26,569 nt of DNA from an uncultured Parabacteroides sp. Its GTDB lineage: Bacteria > Bacteroidota > Bacteroidia > Bacteroidales > Tannerellaceae. Every line of letters starts with the position of its first letter. The first letter of the stretch is position 1. Location: NCBI RefSeq assembly GCF_905196875.1, contig NZ_CAJJWO010000069.1, positions 1-26,569 on the forward strand. Direction: 5' to 3'. Under the pieces are notes generated by a model. That model was not told the DNA's origin and did not search any database. It saw only the letters and a list, made by a program, of their open reading frames with translations. Below, in pieces: positions 7,024-13,109 of the stretch. A program made the position numbers and the translations under genes.

Positions 7024-8286
7024 TTATTCGTAATGCAACGCTTCCGCCGGTTTCATCTTCATGGATTTGCGTATCGGGAACCAGATGCCGAGGCAGATCA
7101 TGCCGCCCATCAGCAGATAGGCTCCCCCGAAGGTGAGGGCGAAACGCCACCAGGTATAAGGGAGACGTACGGTATCGGGCAGGTCGAAGTAAAGCATGTT
7201 TAAGATGAAGACCAGCAAGAACGGGATGGTGAGGCCGAGCAGGACGAGCCCTTCCAGGTTCATCAGCCGGCTGAGCTGGCTACGGTTCGATCCCAGGGCG
7301 ATGCGGAGCCCCATTTCGCCCTGCCGGGCCTGCGTGCGCAGCCAGAAGGTACCGATGATACCGAAGAATACGTTGATAAGCATGAAGCCAACGAGGGCGG
7401 TTTTCTTCTTCATATTGTCTTCGCGGCTTTTCAATATCTGGCTTCTCATCTCACTGAGGGGGACGACGCTCGAGACGTAGACATTGCCGACTGTCAGCCG
7501 TTCGCCCATTCCTTGCAGGAAAGCTTCCATGTCTTCTGCCCGGAAACCGGGTTTCATCCGCACCAGGCAATCGACTGCCTGCGGCTGGTTCTTCTCAATC
7601 TCCCTGAGCATTTGCTCCCGGATGGGTATCAGGTAAAAGAAAGGCAACCTCTCCTTATACTCCGACTCGCGGACGGAACCGGACACCGCCAGGACAGGCA
7701 TCTCATCCGTATTATCGGGATGGAATTTGATAGACTGCCCGCGGGCCGAACCCTTCTCCCCGTAGAAAGCACGCTCCATATCTGCGGAAATAACACACCC
7801 TGTCTGTTGCCCGATGAGCGGGGCTAGTTCCTTGCCCTCTTTGTCTCTCATCCGCAGCACGGTAAAATACTCGGGGGTGACGGTAGACTGGCGGAAGCCG
7901 GCCTTGACGAACGTATCGGCATCGGCACGGTAGAGTGTCGACCAGGCACGGTTCTCTGTATAGACACAGCCAACGTGGGACAGGGACACTTCCTCCACCT
8001 TGTCTTCCTGGCGGATGTTATCGACCAGACGCAGCACATCCTCCCCTGGCCGGGTGGCGATCAGCGAGTCTTCGACATACCCCGGAGTGCCCGGCATAAT
8101 GACGGCCAACTGCACTTTATAAACGTTATCGATATTGAATCCCAGGGGCTGGTAGTAGGTGTACTTATCCACCAGCAGCGAGTCCATCATGACCCACAGG
8201 ATACCGACAACGACCAGGAGTTCGGCAAAGATCCAGCCGTTGCTGCGCCGCTGGTTCCAGATTATCTTCAGTATATGCTTTATCAT
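7024..8286 (-). CDS. FtsX/MacB-type ABC transporter permease, subtype B
   Basis: 420 residues. Helix 1 at about 19-40, MacB_PCD-like extracytoplasmic domain at about 45-290, and helices 2-4 at about 297-317, 346-367 and 384-403. Helix 2 contains G-I-I-G-T-F-W-L-R and the coupling segment reads R-Q-G-E-M-G-L-R-I-A-L-G-S-N. The C-terminus K-P-A-E-A-L-H-Y-E is the subtype B ending. It follows the subtype A permease at 8309-9580 by 22 bp and precedes the ATPase by 36 bp, so these three genes plus the adaptor form a complete MacAB-like set with separate subunits. Confidence 0.94.
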   Translation of the reverse strand: MIKHILKIIWNQRRSNGWIFAELLVVVGILWVMMDSLLVDKYTYYQPLGFNIDNVYKVQLAVIMPGTPGYVEDSLIATRPGEDVLRLVDNIRQEDKVEEVSLSHVGCVYTENRAWSTLYRADADTFVKAGFRQSTVTPEYFTVLRMRDKEGKELAPLIGQQTGCVISADMERAFYGEKGSARGQSIKFHPDNTDEMPVLAVSGSVRESEYKERLPFFYLIPIREQMLREIEKNQPQAVDCLVRMKPGFRAEDMEAFLQGMGERLTVGNVYVSSVVPLSEMRSQILKSREDNMKKKTALVGFMLINVFFGIIGTFWLRTQARQGEMGLRIALGSNRSQLSRLMNLEGLVLLGLTIPFLLVFILNMLYFDLPDTVRLPYTWWRFALTFGGAYLLMGGMICLGIWFPIRKSMKMKPAEALHYE

Positions 8287-8308
8287 TTTCGTTTCGTCTT
8301 TTATAGGG

Positions 8309-9580
8309 TTAATTATCTGCCGGACCTTCTCCTTTCAACGATCCAGCTATCTGTTCACGGGCGATGCGCAGGGCGGGTATCCCGGCGGAAAGCAGGTTAA
8401 GCAACAGGCAGAACAACAGGGCGATGAGGAAAATACCGGGCTTGAACAGCATATCGCCTTGCAACGTCGTATCGGCACTGGCCAGCAGGAAGTCGCGGCA
8501 GACCGGCAAAAGCAGGAACGAAAGGATCAGGCCGATCGCACCGCCCAACAGGGTCGTCACGCTGTTTTCATAAAGAACCTGGCGGACGAGTACACCGGAG
8601 GTTGCCCCGAATGCCTTGCGGACGCCCATCTCTCCGCGGCGTTTCTGTACGGCCGATTGCGTCACGCCCATCAGGTTGAGTGCCGGAACGAGCAATAGGA
8701 AGAGCAGCAGGCCGCCCATCTCTGCAAGGTAGTCCTTCAGTTCGACTTTGACCTGTCCGATCGTACCGATAGCCTTGTCGAAACGGGTGATCGGGTTGTG
8801 GAAGAAGTGGATCTCCGCCTCCTGCTTGGTGGAGTTATACCGGGCGATCTGCCCTTTCAGTTCCTGGCGGATGGCCTCGAAGTCGCCGGCGTCGCGAGCC
8901 AGCAGGCAGGTGTTGAAAGCACCCGACATATTCTCGAGGTAGGCCATATTGAGTACCATCGGATTGGTTGTGTAGGGCGTCCAGACTTGTCCGTAAGAGG
9001 TGTCGGCAGCGCGGCTGACGTCTTTCACCACTCCGCAGATCGTAAAGGGCTGGCGGTCGATGATGACCGGCTTTCCCACTACCTGCACTGTGCCATACAA
9101 CGTCCTCGCCACACTCTCGCAAACAACGGCCCGGGGTATGCCGGAGCTGAAGTCGGCTTCCGTAAACGGCTTGCCTTCCAGGAAAGAGAAGGCGTAGACC
9201 TTCCAGAAACCCGGGTCGGTGTAGAAGATACTGTATGTCTTAAACATCTGCTTGCCGGGCAGCGACAAGGGGTATGAGATCGTGAACCAGGCAGACACGG
9301 CTTCGGGCGTCTTTAACGAATAGAAGCATTCGCGGACGGCTTCGACAGACATATTTCCTCTGCTCCAGCTGTTCCTGGTCTTTACCTCGGTTCCTTGCTC
9401 CACATAGAGCATACGGTCGCGGTTCACCTCGGGCACGAAGCTGGCCGACTGCACCTGGAAGACCAGGATAACGATCATGATCATGGCGATCGAAAGGGCC
9501 GTTCCGAGTATGGAGATCACGCTGATGAGGGGATTCTCACGCAGCATGTTCAGGGCTTGTTTGAGGTATTGTTTGAGCAT
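8309..9580 (-). CDS. FtsX/MacB-type ABC transporter permease, subtype A
   Basis: 423 residues starting MLKQYLKQALNMLRENP, the subtype A start. Helix 1 at about 18-42 is followed by E-V-N-R-D-R-M-L-Y (51-59), nearly the same as in the 988-2319 paralogue. The extracytoplasmic domain spans about 45-280. Helices 2-4 lie at about 286-306, 341-362 and 382-402, with coupling segment R-R-G-E-M-G-V-R-K-A-F-G-A-T. A 28-bp perfect palindrome sits in the 49-bp gap between this gene and the upstream adaptor gene. It should pair with the subtype B permease that follows. Confidence 0.94.
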   Translation of the reverse strand: MLKQYLKQALNMLRENPLISVISILGTALSIAMIMIVILVFQVQSASFVPEVNRDRMLYVEQGTEVKTRNSWSRGNMSVEAVRECFYSLKTPEAVSAWFTISYPLSLPGKQMFKTYSIFYTDPGFWKVYAFSFLEGKPFTEADFSSGIPRAVVCESVARTLYGTVQVVGKPVIIDRQPFTICGVVKDVSRAADTSYGQVWTPYTTNPMVLNMAYLENMSGAFNTCLLARDAGDFEAIRQELKGQIARYNSTKQEAEIHFFHNPITRFDKAIGTIGQVKVELKDYLAEMGGLLLFLLLVPALNLMGVTQSAVQKRRGEMGVRKAFGATSGVLVRQVLYENSVTTLLGGAIGLILSFLLLPVCRDFLLASADTTLQGDMLFKPGIFLIALLFCLLLNLLSAGIPALRIAREQIAGSLKGEGPADN

Positions 9581-9595
9581 AGTGTTGTTGCTTGT

Positions 9596-9623
9596 GTAGG
9601 GGCGGTTCGCAAACCGCCCCTAC
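9596..9623. repeat. 28-bp GTAGGGGCGG-type palindromic repeat, copy 2 (perfect)
   Basis: A perfect 12-bp stem, GTAGGGGCGGTT (9596-9607) with AACCGCCCCTAC (9612-9623), around the 4-nt loop CGCA. It lies inside the adaptor operon, between the adaptor stop and the start of the first permease. In the direction of transcription no T-run follows, so it is not a classical terminator but could affect mRNA stability or relative expression. Two diverged relatives lie at 6298-6325 and 21700-21727. Confidence 0.85.
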
Positions 9624-9629
9624 GGGACG

Positions 9630-10874
9630 TTATTTTATTTTGAGTTTGTTCTTGTCTTTATAGTTTGCCATGTCGGAGACGATCACCTGGTCGCCAGGTT
9701 CAAGGCCGCTGACTACTTCTACGTATTCGTAGTTGCTGTCGCCGAGCTGCACTTTGCGCTTTAATAGCTGGTCGCCGTTGACGACGAAGAGCTCGTACTC
9801 GCCTTTACCGACATAATAGGAGGCGTTGGCGATGCGCATAACATCATCCTTAACGGCATTCATCACGTAGACGTCTGTCTTCAGGCCGGAGCGGAGGCGG
9901 CGGTGGCTGTCTTCCTCCAACTGCACGGTGAAGGAGATCACGCCGTTCTTGGAGAGAGGCGTTACGTCGCTGACGGTTCCATCGAGCTTGTCGCTACCGA
10001 TCTTGACAACGGCTTTGCTGCCGGCTGCGATACGGTCGCCGTAGGTGTCGGCTATCTCGCCCTCGATCTTGAAGTGCGAGAGGTCGGAGACGATGGCTAC
10101 CTTCGTGCCCTGCCCTACCTGCGAGCCGATCTCGTTGTTCACATACGTAAGGATGGCCTTACGGGGGGAACGGATCTGGGCATCGTCGAGGGTCCGCTTG
10201 GTTTCGGCCAGGCCTTTGCGGAAGATGTTGAGTTCGAGTTCCTTCACTTTCAGGTCGGCGTCGGTGAGGGCTTGTTCGTTGATGTATTTCTGTTCGTCCT
10301 CACTGAGTTTGAGCTGGCTGACGTTGTAGTCGAGTTCCACCTGGCGGACTTTGTCGGTGGTGCCGGCGCCGAGGCTGTCGAGATAGCGTTCGTTGCGGAG
10401 TTCCACGGCTTTACGGTCGAGTTCCATACGGGAGACTTTCAGTTTCATCTCCATTTCGGAGAGTTTGCTGTGGTTGGTGACGCGTAGCTTTTCGAGTTCC
10501 AGGCGTTTCATTTGTTCTTCGTCGAGGAGTTTCTTGTAGTCTGTCTCCGCGCTTTGCAGGTCGAGTTTGAGGATGGGCGTGCCTATATCGACGGAGTCGC
10601 CCCCCTTCTTATATATCTCGACGATGCGGGAGTTGATCGGCGAGTTGATGATTTCCTCAAAGGCCGGGATCACCTTGCCGGAGGCACTGACGGATACTTC
10701 TATTACGCCTTTATCTACGGTAGATATGCTCAAGTCCTTACGGTTCAGGCTGGTTTGCAGAAAAGAGATGACAACGACGATCAGGGCGATGCCAGTTCCT
10801 ACACCGGCACCGATCTTTATCAGTTGCTTGCGTTGTTCTTTCCTTTGTTCTGCTTTCGATATCTCTCTGTCCAT
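9630..10874 (-). CDS. HlyD/MacA-type periplasmic adaptor (membrane fusion) protein
   Basis: 414 residues from the ATG at 10874. That start is preferred over the in-frame ATG at 10976 because the predicted sigma-54 start (about 10898) is downstream of 10976 and the extra N-terminus looks non-coding. A basic N-terminus precedes one membrane anchor (about 18-40). A first half-lipoyl stretch (about 60-105) leads into a long heptad-rich coiled-coil hairpin (about 108-232) and the second lipoyl half (I-R-S-P-R-K-A-I-L, about 234-265). Beta-barrel and membrane-proximal domains follow (about 268-414). This is the RND/ABC adaptor layout that links an inner-membrane permease to a TolC-type channel. No TolC-type gene is in the window. 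It leads the operon with two permeases and the ATPase. Confidence 0.92.
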   Translation of the reverse strand: MDREISKAEQRKEQRKQLIKIGAGVGTGIALIVVVISFLQTSLNRKDLSISTVDKGVIEVSVSASGKVIPAFEEIINSPINSRIVEIYKKGGDSVDIGTPILKLDLQSAETDYKKLLDEEQMKRLELEKLRVTNHSKLSEMEMKLKVSRMELDRKAVELRNERYLDSLGAGTTDKVRQVELDYNVSQLKLSEDEQKYINEQALTDADLKVKELELNIFRKGLAETKRTLDDAQIRSPRKAILTYVNNEIGSQVGQGTKVAIVSDLSHFKIEGEIADTYGDRIAAGSKAVVKIGSDKLDGTVSDVTPLSKNGVISFTVQLEEDSHRRLRSGLKTDVYVMNAVKDDVMRIANASYYVGKGEYELFVVNGDQLLKRKVQLGDSNYEYVEVVSGLEPGDQVIVSDMANYKDKNKLKIK

Positions 10875-10909
10875 ATTTAGTATTGTTTTTATGTTCTGCC
10901 CCGGTAAAG

Positions 10910-10925
10910 GCAAACTCCGTGCCAA
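10910..10925 (-). promoter_or_regulatory. Sigma-54-type -24/-12 promoter of the adaptor operon
   Basis: On the minus strand TTGGCACGGAGTTTGC matches the sigma-54 consensus TTGGCACG-N4-TTGC at every defined position. Transcription should start near 10898, 24 nt before the adaptor ATG at 10874, which also decides that start codon. Two operator-like sites lie upstream at 10969-11005. Confidence 0.85.
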
Positions 10926-10968
10926 AAAGCTAACAGGCTGAATATGTGCCGTTAGCCGGAAAGGTATA

Positions 10969-11005
10969 GTGTTCAATATCGGACACTGTGTTCGGTTTTA
11001 CGCAG
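10969..11005. promoter_or_regulatory. Paired operator-like sites, candidate activator binding sites
   Basis: Site 1 (10969-10986) is GTGTTCAATATCGGACAC, 14 of 18 identical to the perfect dyad at 5013-5030. Site 2 (10988-11005) begins with the same GTGTTC half-site but has a poor second half. Centres are 10977.5 and 10996.5, 19 bp apart, and site 1 is 67 bp from the -12 base. Both distances equal those at the other operon. The sites also lie upstream of the divergent lipoprotein gene at 11078. Confidence 0.68.
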
Positions 11006-11077
11006 AACATTCCGAACGGCAGGGTTGTTATTAACCAACACAATTACACAATGTATTAATCGCTAAACAATAAACGT

Positions 11078-11920
11078 ATGAACACAAGATCAATCTTATT
11101 TTGCCTGATCGCCGGAATGGCTTTATTCACGACGGCTTGCGACAACAACGACGACGACCACAAAGACGCGATCGAACCGACCGAGCCTGTCATGCAGGCT
11201 TTCAACAAGAAATATCCGGACGCCTCCAATCCGATCTTCACCATCGAGGGCAATTATTATGTAGCCGAATTCAACAACAACGGCGTCTCTACCGAAGCGT
11301 GGCTCACCGACCAGGGCAAGTGGATGATGGATAAGGCCGACACTCCTTTCAACCAGCTACCCCAGCCTGTTACAACGGCTTTCGACAACGGGCTTTACGC
11401 CGGCTGGAAAGTAGACGACAGCTACACCATCCACCGCGACAGCATGGCGGTTATCTATAAGATCGAGGCCGAAAAGGCGGACAGCGACATGGATCTGTAT
11501 TATTCCGGGTATGGCAACCTGATCAAAGCAGTCCCCGACAAAGGGAACGAGGATGCCCCGATCGTTATCCCCGATCCTGTACACAACCTGATGAACCTAA
11601 CCTTCGCCACCTGCATCTTACTGGATATACAGAACAACAGCGAAGGGTATATCCTAAATATGCTGGACGGACAAGTCTACAAGATCGCGCAGTTGAATAA
11701 GGATTACAGGTGGCAAAGCACCACATACCAGATTGCCGAACAGGATGTTCCGGCCGTCATTATGAACAGCTTCCAGTCTACCGGCTACGCTAACGACACG
11801 ATCCAATCCATCACCGTAAAGCTCGAGGCCGCCGGCACCTTCTACACCTTCACCGTCGATCATAACGGACAGAGCACGGAGGTTACATTCGATGCATTGG
11901 GTAATATTACCAATAGTTAA
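11078..11920 (+). CDS. PepSY-like (beta-lactamase-inhibitor-like) lipoprotein
   Basis: 280 residues. The signal peptide ends in a lipobox, F-T-T-A-C, with C21 as the lipidated residue. It is followed by D-N-N-D-D-D, an acidic stretch resembling the Bacteroidetes lipoprotein export signal, so it may be surface exposed. The mature part looks like two or more PepSY-like (PF11396-type) modules: V-M-Q-A-F-N-K-K-Y-P-D-A near residue 40, and V-P-A-V-I-M-N-S-F near residue 225, followed by Y-T-F-T-V-D-H-N-G-Q. Many such proteins in Bacteroides have no known role. It diverges from the sigma-54-controlled adaptor operon with a 203-bp shared intergenic region, so it may answer to the same envelope signal; I found no clear promoter of its own. 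Confidence 0.78.
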   Translation: MNTRSILFCLIAGMALFTTACDNNDDDHKDAIEPTEPVMQAFNKKYPDASNPIFTIEGNYYVAEFNNNGVSTEAWLTDQGKWMMDKADTPFNQLPQPVTTAFDNGLYAGWKVDDSYTIHRDSMAVIYKIEAEKADSDMDLYYSGYGNLIKAVPDKGNEDAPIVIPDPVHNLMNLTFATCILLDIQNNSEGYILNMLDGQVYKIAQLNKDYRWQSTTYQIAEQDVPAVIMNSFQSTGYANDTIQSITVKLEAAGTFYTFTVDHNGQSTEVTFDALGNITNS

Positions 11921-12039
11921 AAAGGACCACTTTATTAACAATAAAAAACAACAATAAACATGTTAAAACTCAATTTGGGATAAACTTTCATTTTAATCAA
12001 ATGTTTTAATAATAAGTTTCACAAATTAATTATTCCGCT

Positions 12040-13020
12040 ATGAAACAGATTGTTTATTCCATTTTATCCATGAGCCTGCTTATAGGGAGCAGTTGCACTA
12101 AAGAAGAGTGTGAGCCAGGGATTGACAATACGTTAACCCCAGTAAGTTTCTCACCAGAGTTGGCGGATATCCAGCAGATTGATACACGTGCAGTAAAAAC
12201 GACTTGGGCACAAGGTGACCAAATCGCTATCTTTTCAGATATTGCCGTTAAAGGAGATGGTAATACATCCACGGCATCAATTGCTTATACACGAGGAGCT
12301 ACCGAAGGAACCTGGACACCCCCAAGCGCCCTCGAACAGTGGTATTTTGCTGATGCCATAAGAACTCATAATTTTTATGCTTATTATCCGGCAGGTACAG
12401 CTACCAGTTACACCTCTGTCGAACTTCCTGATATTTCAGGGCAAGATGGTAAGAAAACGGTTCAGTCACTTAAAGAAGAGAATGACTCCATGCGAGGTAT
12501 AGGACAAGCTACCAAAGGTAATATAGCAGCTAGTATACAGATGTTTCGTGTATTTGCGATTATCAACCTGAAGGTTAAACTTAAACAAGATGCTTTTACA
12601 GATAATGCAGCCACACTGACTGACATTACGCTTATTTCGACGAATTCTTTGCCATTGGTAAACTCTTCATCAACAAGTAAAGCAACTGTCGATCTGAGTA
12701 ATGGACATGTAACCTGTACTAATGGATTAAGTACAGTAACACTGCATCCGGCATCCGGAATTAATCTGACACCAACGACTGAAGTTTCTATTCCTATAAA
12801 AATCTATCCGCAACAAAGTACTATACAGGTTCTGTTCACAATCAGCGGCAAGACTTCTACAGCTCAGACTCTCAGTACGACTAATTTTATCGGTGGACGC
12901 ATCTACAATTATTCGGTAGTAATCAATGAAGGTTTGGATGACATCGGCGTAGGAGACCCTATTATCTTTGATTGGCTTAATTATGATGGTTCTCCGGTGA
13001 ATCCGGTTATACCAAGCTAA
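12040..13020 (+). CDS. Fimbrillin-family (Mfa/FimA-like) lipoprotein
   Basis: 326 residues with a lipoprotein signal peptide ending G-S-S-C (C19), followed by T-K-E-E-C-E. The layout matches fimbrillin-like (PF13149-type) proteins: an early T-R-A motif (D-T-R-A, about 48-51), then W-A-Q-G-D-Q-I-A-I-F-S (about 56-66), then H-N-F-Y-A-Y-Y-P (about 110-117). Such proteins form or resemble pilus subunits and are processed at the outer surface. No usher or anchor genes are next to it, so it looks like an orphan. Its DNA is visibly more A+T-rich than the neighbouring genes, which hints at recent transfer. The 119-bp upstream gap is A+T-rich with no convincing -7 box, and a strong terminator follows. 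Confidence 0.82.
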   Translation: MKQIVYSILSMSLLIGSSCTKEECEPGIDNTLTPVSFSPELADIQQIDTRAVKTTWAQGDQIAIFSDIAVKGDGNTSTASIAYTRGATEGTWTPPSALEQWYFADAIRTHNFYAYYPAGTATSYTSVELPDISGQDGKKTVQSLKEENDSMRGIGQATKGNIAASIQMFRVFAIINLKVKLKQDAFTDNAATLTDITLISTNSLPLVNSSSTSKATVDLSNGHVTCTNGLSTVTLHPASGINLTPTTEVSIPIKIYPQQSTIQVLFTISGKTSTAQTLSTTNFIGGRIYNYSVVINEGLDDIGVGDPIIFDWLNYDGSPVNPVIPS

Positions 13021-13033
13021 CCTTATAAAAAGC

Positions 13034-13065
13034 AAGAGTCCGACATTGTGCCGGACTCTTTTTAT
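13034..13065. terminator. Bidirectional rho-independent terminator
   Basis: AAGAGTCCG (13034-13042) and CGGACTCTT (13052-13060) form a perfect 9-bp stem with a 9-nt loop. On the plus strand a T-rich tract follows, and A-rich sequence before the stem gives a T-rich tract on the minus strand. It lies between the convergent fimbrillin-like and beta-galactosidase genes and can end both transcripts. Confidence 0.88.
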
Positions 13066-13109
13066 TTAATAATATCTGTTCACCTTCCAGATATCTTTTG
13101 AAACGCCAT

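Noticed and set aside
9596..9623. Perfect hairpin as an intrinsic terminator inside the adaptor operon
   Set aside because: In the direction of the operon no T-run follows the stem, and sequence-related copies occur elsewhere, so it is better treated as a repeat element.
10875..10976. N-terminal extension of the adaptor protein from the ATG at 10976
   Set aside because: The perfect sigma-54 element at 10910-10925 lies within it and predicts a transcript start near 10898, so translation should begin at 10874.
11921..12039. TAAGTTTC-type promoter for the fimbrillin-like gene
   Set aside because: The best match to TAnnTTTG lacks the final G and has no -33 element at a proper distance; the region is too A+T-rich to trust such a match.
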